The translations under genes and the position numbers were made by a program. A stretch of DNA of 64,000 bases from Oceaniglobus ichthyenteri. Lineage in GTDB: Bacteria; Pseudomonadota; Alphaproteobacteria; Rhodobacterales; Rhodobacteraceae. The notes beneath the pieces were generated by a model that ran no database searches, was not told the origin of the DNA, and worked only from the letters and a program-made list of their open reading frames with translations. This document shows, one piece after another, positions 47,044 through 55,417 of the stretch; positions within the stretch are counted from its first letter, which is position 1, and every line of letters starts with the position of its first letter. The stretch lies in contig NZ_QAGK01000001.1 of the NCBI RefSeq assembly GCF_003057885.1, positions 558,001-622,000 of the forward strand, given 5' to 3'.

Positions 47044-48266
47044 GCGGCCATCGTTGTGTGGCAAGAGGCGGCAATGTCGATGCGCGATTTGCTGGGTTTG
47101 CGGCCCGCGTATCGCGCGCCCAAGGTCAGCGGCCCGGCGGTGATTTGAAAGTAATCGTAATCGCGCGGCGCATCAAAGGCGCAGAGGTATTGGAAATGCA
47201 GGCGAAAAAACCGCCAGCGCAGGGATTTCCAAGTTTCGGGTTTCAGCGTTTGGGTAAAGGCGGCCGAAAACACCAGCGGCCATTTTTGATCGCGCGGCGA
47301 TACACCCGACACGGCCACCGGATCGCACAGGGCAAAGGCGCAGCCATCGCCGGGTGCGGTGACATCCACCCATGTCAGATCGGCGCGCGCGGACAGGTAA
47401 TGCAGATCGGCGCGCAGGCGGTGGGCATCGGGCAGGAAGCTGACCATCGGGATCACCTGGCCAAGTGACAGGAACGACAAGGCCGGGCCAATGGCGGGCA
47501 GTTTGCCAAGGCGGATCAGATCGGCCAGACACGACACCGCGATATGCGCGCCCGAGGAATGGCCCACGACCAACACTTCGTCAAAATCGCCCGCCATCGC
47601 ATCGGCAATGGCGGCGGTGAAGTCGGTCATGCGGGTTTCAAGGGCGGGGGGATTGGCTCCGCGCGTCGCGGCGGAAAATGCGTAATCATGCATCAAGTAA
47701 TAGGCAAAGAATTTACCGTCTTTCGCTTTGAACCACCGCAAAAGCGCGATGGCCGCTGCGCCCGACACGGCAAATGCTGCAAGGGTCAGCACGGGCATTG
47801 CGCCAATAGCCAAATGAAACGCCCAGGCCAACAGCCGCCCGCCAAACCAGAACACCGCCAAAGCCGTAAGCAGTTGCACCAACAACATGCCCACCGGATA
47901 AAGCGCGGCAATCACCGGCCCTTTGCGCAGCCACATCAAACGGCGCAAAGCCCCGCTGGAAATATAGATATAAGCGGTGCGCACCAACTGGCCATAGGTG
48001 GCCAAAATCCCGGTTTTCATCGAATCGCGCACGATGTCTGACCACACCAGAACCTCAAATTCGGCGCTGACCTCGGCGCCATCCACGCGCCCTTCAACCT
48101 GCCAGCCATAGCGCGCGCCCTTGCGCGGTTTCAGGGCGATGTCATAGCCCGAAATCGCGGCCTGTGCCGCGCCCTCTTTGCGGTATAATTCGCGGTAACG
48201 TCGGGGGTGAATCGGATCGTAACCGGGGATATAAAACACTTTGCGGCGGGTGACGGGCGTATGCAT
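47040..48266 (-). CDS. Membrane-associated alpha/beta hydrolase-like protein
   Basis: 408 residues. The nucleophile elbow VVGHSSGAHIAV (GxSxG) lies near residue 240; two to three hydrophobic segments occupy residues ~115-185 between an N-terminal domain (RRKVFYIPGYDPIHPRRYR) and the hydrolase core. Role and substrate are unknown; a lipid or ester substrate feeding the coupled P450 is an inference. First gene of a two-gene minus operon. Confidence 0.7.
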   Translation of the reverse strand: MHTPVTRRKVFYIPGYDPIHPRRYRELYRKEGAAQAAISGYDIALKPRKGARYGWQVEGRVDGAEVSAEFEVLVWSDIVRDSMKTGILATYGQLVRTAYIYISSGALRRLMWLRKGPVIAALYPVGMLLVQLLTALAVFWFGGRLLAWAFHLAIGAMPVLTLAAFAVSGAAAIALLRWFKAKDGKFFAYYLMHDYAFSAATRGANPPALETRMTDFTAAIADAMAGDFDEVLVVGHSSGAHIAVSCLADLIRLGKLPAIGPALSFLSLGQVIPMVSFLPDAHRLRADLHYLSARADLTWVDVTAPGDGCAFALCDPVAVSGVSPRDQKWPLVFSAAFTQTLKPETWKSLRWRFFRLHFQYLCAFDAPRDYDYFQITAGPLTLGARYAGRKPSKSRIDIAASCHTTMAA

Positions 48267-48328
48267 CTGGCGAAAATCCTGTTGCGTTACTTACAACATA
48301 GCCGCAGATCGGGGCGAAATTAAGCCGA

Positions 48329-49081
48329 TTAACCCAAAGCCGCCAGTGCCGGAAATGTCTCTAACAACCACCAGGAAAACGCGCTGAACGCGCCGGTCAA
48401 CAGGGCCAGACCGACCAGAACCAAAAGCGCACCCATGCCTTTTTCAATCACGCCCATCCACGGTTTGATCCGGTTCATCACCCCAATCGACCGCTGAATA
48501 AACACCGCCGCCAACAAAAACGGAATGCCCAGACCGGCGGCATAGACTCCCAACAATGTGGTGCCGCGCGCCACGCTTGCCTCACTTGCCGCGAGGGACA
48601 GGATTGCGCCCAGTTGCGGCCCGATGCACGGTGTCCAGCCAAAGGCAAAGGCCAGGCCCAGAACATAGGCGCCAAATGACGATCCGCCCTTGTCGCCGGC
48701 ATCAAGGCGCGCCTCGCGGTTAAGCAATGGAATGCGGAACAGGCCCAGAAAATGCAGGCCAAACACAATGACCACCACGCCGGAAACCTGTGCAAAAATT
48801 TCCTGATATTGCAGAAAGAATGCGCCAAAGGCAGACGCAGTGAAGCCGAGGATCAAGAAAACCGTCGACAGGCCCAGAACGAAAAACACCGCCGAAATCA
48901 CCGCGCGCCGGTGGGCGGTGGTTTCTTCCTTCATTTCGTTCATCGTGATCCCGCCCATATAGGCCAGATATGGCGGCACGATGGGCAACACACAGGGCGA
49001 CAGGAATGACAGCAGCCCGGCAATCAGGGCCACGATCATGGCAGGGAGCAGCCCCGCATCTATGATTTCGATTCCGAACAT
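48329..49081 (-). CDS. ccdA: Cytochrome c biogenesis protein CcdA
   Basis: 250 residues with six membrane segments. The two redox Cys are in FLSPCVLPIVPPYLAYM (first segment) and AFGWTPCIGPQLGAIL. CcdA moves electrons from cytosolic thioredoxin to periplasmic apocytochrome c thiols. ATG 49081 (MFGIEIID) gives the normal length; the frame is open further upstream but without CcdA features. Divergent from the tusA-like gene, 92 bp away. Confidence 0.92.
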   Translation of the reverse strand: MFGIEIIDAGLLPAMIVALIAGLLSFLSPCVLPIVPPYLAYMGGITMNEMKEETTAHRRAVISAVFFVLGLSTVFLILGFTASAFGAFFLQYQEIFAQVSGVVVIVFGLHFLGLFRIPLLNREARLDAGDKGGSSFGAYVLGLAFAFGWTPCIGPQLGAILSLAASEASVARGTTLLGVYAAGLGIPFLLAAVFIQRSIGVMNRIKPWMGVIEKGMGALLVLVGLALLTGAFSAFSWWLLETFPALAALG

Positions 49082-49173
49082 GCCCCTAGGGTTAGGCCAA
49101 ATTATCGGCGGCGTCACGCGCCATTGGGTCACATCCCCGTGGACAATGTGAAACAAATGCGGGACGTTGGGCC

Positions 49174-49404
49174 ATGAACACACCTGATGATACTTTGGAT
49201 GCACTGGGCCTGCTGTGTCCCCTGCCGGTTTTGAAAGCGCGCAAGCGATTGGCGGCATTGCGGCCCGGCCAAATTCTGCAAATGCAGGCCGACGATCCGG
49301 CAGCCGTGGTCGACGTGCCGCATTTCTGCAATGAATCCGGCCATGTCCTGTTGGAAATGGAATCAGAGGGTGCGGTGCTGACGTTTTTGATCCGCCGCGC
49401 CTGA
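49174..49404 (+). CDS. TusA/SirA family sulfur-carrier protein
   Basis: 76 residues. LDALGLLCPLPVLKARKRLA carries the CPxP sulfur-accepting Cys at residue 15. The family passes persulfide sulfur to tRNA thiolation, Moco biosynthesis or sulfur metabolism; which pathway this member serves cannot be read. It stands alone between divergent ccdA and convergent rne. Start 49174 is the only good one. Confidence 0.9.
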   Translation: MNTPDDTLDALGLLCPLPVLKARKRLAALRPGQILQMQADDPAAVVDVPHFCNESGHVLLEMESEGAVLTFLIRRA

Positions 49405-49421
49405 CCCCCTGATCCGAAAAC

Positions 49422-49452
49422 AAAAAGGCCGCGCTGTCTGCGCGGCCTTTTT
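49422..49452. terminator. Bidirectional Rho-independent terminator
   Basis: 13-bp arms AAAAAGGCCGCGC / GCGCGGCCTTTTT with a TGTCT loop and T-run, between the convergent tusA-like gene and rne; the A-run at the left makes it work for rne as well. Confidence 0.95.
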
Positions 49453-49462
49453 TTGGATTTTA

Positions 49463-52240
49463 TCAGCCTTTCGACCACCAGCCGCGCCGCTTCGGCTTGG
49501 CCGGTTCCGCCGTTGTGGTTTCCTCGGCCAAGGCCGGTTCCTGCGCGGTCAGCGCGGGTTGCGGTTTGGGATCGGGGGCCGCTGCAGGCGCCTGTTCGAT
49601 CACCGCGTCCACTGGCGCCGGAGCTTCGGCGGCAGGTTCGGCCGCGGGCGGTGTTTCGGCCACGGGCGCGTCCATTACCGGCGTTTCGGCGGTGGCGGCC
49701 GCAGGTTCCGGGGCGTTGTCCATCGTGGGCGCAACCGGTTCCTGAACGTTTTCCACCACGGGTGCGATCGGTTCAGGTGTTTCTTCCACCGCCGGCTCGA
49801 CAGGTTCCTGTGCATCTTGCACCGGGGCCACGACGGTTTCAGCAGTTTCTTCCACCACCGGATCTGGCGTGCGGGTACGGCGGCGGCGGCGCGGCGCGGG
49901 TTTGTCGCCCTCGGCCTCTGGCGTTTCCGCTTCGGGCGTTGCCTCGGGTTTTGCCGCCTCATCCGATGCGGATTTGCGTTTGCGCGGCGCACGGGTGCGC
50001 TTTTTCGGCGCCTCCTCGGCCTCGGGCGCGGACTCATCCGATGCGGTTAAAGGCGCGTCTGCCTTCGGTTCATCGCTGGTCTGCGAGGCAGAGGCATCTG
50101 AACCGTTATCGTCCTCGTCGCCACCTGATTGGTTGTCACCATTCTGACCATTGCCGTTCTTGCGCCGACGCCGACGCCGACGCCGCTTTTTCGGAGCGCC
50201 ATCATCGTCGTTTGACGACTCGGGCGGTGACGCGATGGCGGCGGGTGCCTCTTCGATCTCTTCGACGTCAGCTTCTACTTCGTCCTCAACCTCGGTATCG
50301 GCCATATGGCTGGCATCGACAGACACGACATGGGCGATCTGTTCAACAACCCGGGTGGCAGTTTTGAATTTCTCCACAACGAAATCGGGTGAGATCAGCA
50401 TCGGGTCGGCCTCGACCCTTACTGACAGGCCATAGCGCGTTTCGATATTGGCGATATGTTCGCGTTTCTGGTTCATCAGGAAATTGCAGATGCCGATCGG
50501 CACTTTCACCAATACCTCTTTTGACCGTTTGCGCACGCCTTCTTCTTCCAACTGGCGCAGGATATTCAGCGCCAGATTGTCGTCCGAGCGGATCAACCCG
50601 GTGCCGTGGCAGGCATGACAGGGCTGTGTCGTCGCCTCGATCATGCCGGGGCGCAGACGTTGGCGCGACATTTCCATCAGGCCAAAGCCCGAAATCCGGC
50701 CCACCTGAATGCGCGCACGGTCGGTTTTCAACCTGTCCTTGAACAGCTTTTCAACGGCGGTGTTGTTACGCCGTTCTTCCATGTCAATGAAATCGATCAC
50801 AATCAGACCGGCCAGATCACGCAGGCGCAGTTGGCGCGCCACTTCGGCGGCGGCCTCCAGGTTGGTGTTCAGCGCGGTCTGTTCGATGCTGCCTTCTTTG
50901 GTGGCCCGGCCACTGTTCACATCGATGGCGACCAACGCTTCGGTCACGCCAATCACGATATATCCGCCCGATTTCAGCTGAACCGTGGGGTTGAACATGC
51001 CCGAAAGATAGGATTCCACCTGATGGCGGGCGAACAGCGGCATCTGATCCTGATACTGTTTCACGTTTTTGGCGTGCGACGGCATGATCATTTTCATGAA
51101 ATCTTTGGCCGTGCGATACCCATCAACGCCCTCAACCCAGACTTCGTCGATGTCGCGATTATAAAGATCGCGGATCGAACGTTTGATCAGATCGCCCTCT
51201 TCATAAATCTTGGCCGGCGCGATGGATTTCAACGTCAGTTCGCGGATCTGTTCCCACATCCGTTGCAGATATTCGTAATCGCGTTTGATTTCGGTCTTGG
51301 TCCGTTGTGATCCGGCGGTGCGGATGATCAGGCCCGCGCCTTGGGGCACATCAATGCTGTTAGCGATTTCCTTAAGCTTTTTGCGATCGGCAACATTGGT
51401 GATCTTGCGCGAAATGCCGCCCCCACGGGCGGTGTTGGGCATCAGAACGCAATAGCGACCGGCCAGCGACAGATAGGTGGTCAGCGCCGCGCCCTTGTTG
51501 CCGCGCTCTTCTTTTACCACCTGCACCAGAAGGATCTGGCGCACCTTGATGACTTCCTGAATCTTGTACTTTCGCGCGCGGGGCTTGCGCGGGCGGCTGA
51601 TTTCTTCGGTTACGTCTTCTTCGGCAACCGATTCAATCTCGTCGTCCTTGTCTGACGCCGAAGATTCATCATCGTCGTTCTCATCATCATCATTGTCGTC
51701 GTCGCTGTCGTCGCTCTCATCCGGCGTTTCCACCGGAGTTTCGCCGACACGCTCCATCGGTGAGGATCCTTCTTCGTCGTCATCGTCATCGCCCAGATCG
51801 ACAACAGCCATGCCATCAATGTCGGATCCGTCGGCCACATCGGTGCTGACCACGGCATCATCGGTTGTGGTGTCTTCGGCCTTGGTTTTGGTGCGGCTGC
51901 GGGTCCGGCTGCGGCGCTTTGGCTTTTCCTCTTCATCCTCCTGGGATTTGGCATAGGCGGCCTCTTCGGCCAAAAGCGCCTCGCGGTCTGCGACGGGAAT
52001 TTGGTAATAATCGGGGTGAATTTCCGAAAAGGCCAGGAAACCGTGGCGGTTTCCGCCGTAATCGACAAACGCCGCCTGCAGCGATGGTTCGACGCGCGTT
52101 ACCTTGGCAAGGTATATGTTTCCGGCCAGTTGCCGACGGCTTTCGGATTCGAAATCGAATTCCTCAACCTTGTTTCCATCCACCACCACAACCCGGGTTT
52201 CTTCCGAGTGGGTGGCATCGATAAGCATCTTTTTTGGCAT
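49463..52240 (-). CDS. rne: Ribonuclease E
   Basis: A 925-residue endoribonuclease (mRNA decay, rRNA/tRNA processing). The S1 RNA-binding domain (residues ~35-250) is split by an Asp/Glu/Ser-rich insert; the catalytic core has IDVNSGRATKEGSIEQTALN and IVIDFIDMEERRNN; the Zn-link is CHACHGTG. The C-terminal third is disordered: [10 protein letters not shown] arginine block, Pro/Ala/Glu repeats and a closing KPKRRGWWSKG, expected to hold the degradosome scaffold. Ends in the bidirectional terminator. Confidence 0.95.
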   Translation of the reverse strand: MPKKMLIDATHSEETRVVVVDGNKVEEFDFESESRRQLAGNIYLAKVTRVEPSLQAAFVDYGGNRHGFLAFSEIHPDYYQIPVADREALLAEEAAYAKSQEDEEEKPKRRSRTRSRTKTKAEDTTTDDAVVSTDVADGSDIDGMAVVDLGDDDDDEEGSSPMERVGETPVETPDESDDSDDDNDDDENDDDESSASDKDDEIESVAEEDVTEEISRPRKPRARKYKIQEVIKVRQILLVQVVKEERGNKGAALTTYLSLAGRYCVLMPNTARGGGISRKITNVADRKKLKEIANSIDVPQGAGLIIRTAGSQRTKTEIKRDYEYLQRMWEQIRELTLKSIAPAKIYEEGDLIKRSIRDLYNRDIDEVWVEGVDGYRTAKDFMKMIMPSHAKNVKQYQDQMPLFARHQVESYLSGMFNPTVQLKSGGYIVIGVTEALVAIDVNSGRATKEGSIEQTALNTNLEAAAEVARQLRLRDLAGLIVIDFIDMEERRNNTAVEKLFKDRLKTDRARIQVGRISGFGLMEMSRQRLRPGMIEATTQPCHACHGTGLIRSDDNLALNILRQLEEEGVRKRSKEVLVKVPIGICNFLMNQKREHIANIETRYGLSVRVEADPMLISPDFVVEKFKTATRVVEQIAHVVSVDASHMADTEVEDEVEADVEEIEEAPAAIASPPESSNDDDGAPKKRRRRRRRRKNGNGQNGDNQSGGDEDDNGSDASASQTSDEPKADAPLTASDESAPEAEEAPKKRTRAPRKRKSASDEAAKPEATPEAETPEAEGDKPAPRRRRRTRTPDPVVEETAETVVAPVQDAQEPVEPAVEETPEPIAPVVENVQEPVAPTMDNAPEPAAATAETPVMDAPVAETPPAAEPAAEAPAPVDAVIEQAPAAAPDPKPQPALTAQEPALAEETTTAEPAKPKRRGWWSKG

Positions 52241-52715
52241 GTTATATTATTCCGCACAACCATTGCGCGCCCGCTGTCAGGGGGCGCTGCCAAGGTTGTG
52301 TTATATGTTAAGGGCGATGCGCCGGGGGGCAGGCACGCAAACACGGGGCGAAAAGCCCTCTGCCCGCTGTCCTCTGTTCCGTCGCGCGTCATCGCGTTTC
52401 TTGCTCCGACACCGGTGAGGGTGCCCATTTCAAACCCGGCCTGTTGAAAGACACACGGGCATTCGCCTGGCCCGAAGGCCGATCATCTTGCCACGAAACG
52501 CCGGCTTAGGGCCGCGCTGCCCAATCAGACAGCCATTTCGGACAGTGAAACTCAATAAAAGGGACGCCCCGACAAGGGGTCATTCGCCAATATGTCATAA
52601 TAGCGGTCCAAGCGGCAGAATGACAACGATTATATTCACCGCTCCTGCTCTGAAATATGGTTTCGTTTTGCGTGTATGAAAATCGCCTGTTTCGTGCATG
52701 GGTAGAATGGGCGCG
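52241..52715. other. Non-coding gap: rne 5' leader and upstream region of the phosphodiesterase gene
   Basis: No supportable gene on either strand over ~475 bp. The left ~200 bp is GC-rich and would be the leader of rne mRNA, which in other bacteria is long and used for autoregulation (established for E. coli). I did not recognise its specific hairpins. The right half turns AT-rich toward the Pho-box-like array. Confidence 0.55.
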
Positions 52716-52770
52716 CGATCACGAAACTGTCGTGTGGCCGTTGTGTTACCGTCACATGGCCGTGGCACCT
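52716..52770 (+). promoter_or_regulatory. Pho-box-like array of 11-bp direct repeats
   Basis: Five consecutive 11-mers in register: CGATCACGAAA, CTGTCGTGTGG, CCGTTGTGTTA, CCGTCACATGG, CCGTGGCACCT. The C[T/C]GT at the start of units 2-5 every 11 bp is the layout of tandem PhoB half-sites (CTGTCAT-N4). They end 37 bp before the ATG of a phosphodiesterase gene, a usual PhoB target. Confidence 0.65.
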
Positions 52771-52807
52771 CGGACGAAGATGTTCTTTCAACAACGGAGC
52801 CTTCACC

Positions 52808-54037
52808 ATGAATACCCTGCACACCACCACTGCCCTGTCTTTGCTGACATTGGTAATTGCCCAGCCCGCTTATGCGGAGAGAATCGAATTGGGGCCGCGG
52901 CCCGGCTATCTGATCGCCACCATGGCCGACGGCCCGCTGAAAGACACCCTTGCCGGCTGCGCCGATACCGAACCCAAGCGCACGCTGTTTTCCATTGGCC
53001 ATCGCGGTGCGCCGCTGCAATTTCCCGAACATACCGTTGAAGGGTACACCGCCGCGGCGCGGATGGGGGCGGGAATCATGGAATGTGACGTAACCTTTAC
53101 CGCCGACAAGGAATTGGTGTGTCGTCACGCGCAAAACGATCTGCACACCACCACCAATATCCTTGCCACCGAGCTTGGCGAAAAATGCACCGCCGGGTTT
53201 ACCCCGGCGTCGGGCGATCAAAACGCCACCGCCGAATGCCGCGCATCCGACATTACATTGGCGGAATTTCGCAGCCTGAATGGCAAGATGGATGCCGCCA
53301 ACAGCGCCGCCACCACAGTTGCCGAATACCAAAACGGGACTGCCGGGTGGCGCACCGATCTTTACGCCACAACCGGCACATTGATGACCCATGCAGAATC
53401 GATCGAACTGTTCAAAGATCTGGGGGTGAAATTCACGCCTGAGCTGAAATCGCCCAGCGTCGAAATGCCGTTTGATGGGTTTTCACAGGCGGATTATGCG
53501 CAGAAACTGATTGATGACTACAAGGCCGCCGACGTGCCCGCCTCGGATGTCTGGGCGCAGTCCTTTGATCTGTCCGACATCAAATACTGGATCGAAAATG
53601 AACCGGAATTCGGCGCACAGGCCGTGTATCTGGATGACAGATACGAGGCCAGCGATGACGATGAGGGCCTGATTGACCCGATGGATGCCACCACGTTCAA
53701 ACCGACGATGCAGGAATTGGCCGATATGGGTGTCAATTACATCGCGCCGCCGCTTTGGATGCTGGTCACGGTGGAAGATGGCAAAATGGTTCCGTCGATC
53801 TATGCGCAAGAGGCAAAAGCCGCCAATCTCAACATCATCGCCTGGTCACTTGAAAGATCCGGGCCGTTGGCCGACGGCGGTGGGTGGTATTTCCAGTCAG
53901 TCAAAGACGTGATCGACACCGATGGCGATACATTTGAATTGCTGGATGTGCTGGCGAAAGATGTGGGCGTTAGCGGCGTGTTTTCCGATTGGCCCGCCAC
54001 CGTATCGTACTATGCAAGCTGCATGGGATTGGATTGA
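52808..54037 (+). CDS. Secreted glycerophosphodiester phosphodiesterase
   Basis: 409 residues. The N-terminal signal peptide [20 protein letters not shown] (cleavage after YAE) is followed by a GDPD TIM barrel: [38 protein letters not shown] give the His-Arg, Glu-Asp and His of the active site. Likely hydrolyses glycerophosphodiesters in the periplasm to feed glycerol-3-phosphate uptake. GGAG stands 8-9 nt upstream of ATG 52808. A Pho-box-like array upstream fits phosphate-starvation control. Confidence 0.92.
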   Translation: MNTLHTTTALSLLTLVIAQPAYAERIELGPRPGYLIATMADGPLKDTLAGCADTEPKRTLFSIGHRGAPLQFPEHTVEGYTAAARMGAGIMECDVTFTADKELVCRHAQNDLHTTTNILATELGEKCTAGFTPASGDQNATAECRASDITLAEFRSLNGKMDAANSAATTVAEYQNGTAGWRTDLYATTGTLMTHAESIELFKDLGVKFTPELKSPSVEMPFDGFSQADYAQKLIDDYKAADVPASDVWAQSFDLSDIKYWIENEPEFGAQAVYLDDRYEASDDDEGLIDPMDATTFKPTMQELADMGVNYIAPPLWMLVTVEDGKMVPSIYAQEAKAANLNIIAWSLERSGPLADGGGWYFQSVKDVIDTDGDTFELLDVLAKDVGVSGVFSDWPATVSYYASCMGLD

Positions 54038-54049
54038 TCGCGAAAGGTT

Positions 54050-54071
54050 GGCGGGGGCGTTACCCCCCGCC
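54050..54071. terminator. GC-rich hairpin between convergent genes
   Basis: GGCGGGGG / CCCCCCGCC with a CGTTA loop and one bulged C, between the convergent phosphodiesterase and dctD-like genes. No long T-run on either side. Confidence 0.6.
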
Positions 54072-54077
54072 GATCCT

Positions 54078-55409
54078 TTACAAATAGTCCGACCGGCTGA
54101 GATTATATTTCGCCATCTTTTCGTTCAACGTGCGGCGCGGCAGGCAAAGTTCATCCATCACACTGACGATGCTGCCCTTGTGGCGGCGCATTGTGTTGTC
54201 GATCAGCATCCGCTCGAACGCTTCGACATATTCCTTCAGCGGCTTGCCTTCGGTGGTCATGCCCGGTTCGCTTTCCTCGTTATCGGCCATCAACAGCGAT
54301 GAAATGGTGCCGGTGCCACGCCGGTTTTGCAGCACGGCGCGCTCGGCCACATTGACCAATTGGCGGATGTTTCCGGGCCAGGGCGCTTGCAACAATTGCG
54401 CCGCCTCTTGCGCCGAAACCTCGGGCGCGTCGCAGCCATATTCCTCGGCGAATTGTTCGGAAAACCGCGCGAACAGGGTTAAAATATCTTCGCCGCGCGC
54501 ACGCAATGGCGGCAGGGTGATTTTCATCGCTGCCAGACGGTAATACAGATCGGGGCGCAACACGTCTTCACAGGTTTTGCCCTGTTCCTGCAGGTTTGAA
54601 ATCGCCACCAGGCGGGTTTCGGCCGGCGTGCCCTGATCGTTGATCCAGGTCAGCAGCCGCGCCTGTAATGCCACCGGCAATGCATCAATATCTTCCAGAA
54701 CCAGGGTGCCGCCGCGCGCCTCTTCCAACAACGGCATCTGATCGCTTTCGCCGGGGCGGCCAAACAAACGTTCGGCCATCGCGTCAGGCTCTAACCCCGA
54801 ACAGGACGCCAGCACAAATTTGCGCCCCGCCTTGGCCCCCACCGCATGAAGCGCATGCGCAACCAAAGTTTTGCCGGTGCCGGTTTCGCCATCAATCAAC
54901 ACATGGCCATCGGCCTGACCCAGATCGAGGATATCTTCGCGCAAGCGCTCCATCACCTGGCTCGATCCGATCACTTTGCGCATGATCCCGGTGCCGTCAG
55001 ACAATTCGCGCCGCAACGCCCGACTGTCCAGAGTCAGGCGGCGTTTTGATGTGGCCTTTTTGGCCAATTCGGTCATCCGGTCGGGGTTGAACGGTTTTTC
55101 CAGAAAATCAAACGCACCAACGCGCATCGCTTCAACCGCCATCGGCACATCGCCATGGCCGGTAATCATGATCACCGGCAGCGACGAATCCACTGTCATC
55201 AGCCGTTTCAGGAACGCCATGCCATCCATGCCCGGCATCTTGATATCGCTGACCACGACGCCGGGATAATCGGCGGTGATTCCCTTCAGCGCATCCTCGG
55301 CGCAGGCAAAGGTTTCGGTATCAAACCCGGACAGCGCCAACCATTGGCTGATCGACTGGCGCATGTCCTTTTCATCATCGACAATCGCAATCTTCATCGC
55401 CTGAGCCAT
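54078..55409 (-). CDS. dctD: DctD/NtrC-type response regulator lacking GAFTGA
   Basis: 443 residues. The receiver domain has the phospho-acceptor Asp55 (VVVSDIKMPGMDG) and switch Lys in FLEKPF. The AAA+ domain has Walker A GETGTGKT but, where sigma-54 activators carry GAFTGA, reads ERLFGRPGESDQMPLLEEA; Walker B is LVLEDID, altered from the usual LDE. A Fis-type HTH closes the protein (LCLPRRTLNEKMAKY). Coupled to the DctB-like kinase upstream (8 bp). It probably regulates without sigma-54. Confidence 0.85.
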   Translation of the reverse strand: MAQAMKIAIVDDEKDMRQSISQWLALSGFDTETFACAEDALKGITADYPGVVVSDIKMPGMDGMAFLKRLMTVDSSLPVIMITGHGDVPMAVEAMRVGAFDFLEKPFNPDRMTELAKKATSKRRLTLDSRALRRELSDGTGIMRKVIGSSQVMERLREDILDLGQADGHVLIDGETGTGKTLVAHALHAVGAKAGRKFVLASCSGLEPDAMAERLFGRPGESDQMPLLEEARGGTLVLEDIDALPVALQARLLTWINDQGTPAETRLVAISNLQEQGKTCEDVLRPDLYYRLAAMKITLPPLRARGEDILTLFARFSEQFAEEYGCDAPEVSAQEAAQLLQAPWPGNIRQLVNVAERAVLQNRRGTGTISSLLMADNEESEPGMTTEGKPLKEYVEAFERMLIDNTMRRHKGSIVSVMDELCLPRRTLNEKMAKYNLSRSDYL

Positions 55410-55417
55410 AGTTCTTC

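Noticed and set aside
50151-50200. CGACGC-type tandem triplets
   Set aside because: Simple consequence of consecutive Arg codons in the RNase E arginine block, not a repeat element.
49453-50367. Plus-strand Arg/Pro-rich open frames opposite the rne 3' half
   Set aside because: They arise from the repetitive Ala/Glu/Pro codons of the RNase E scaffold region.
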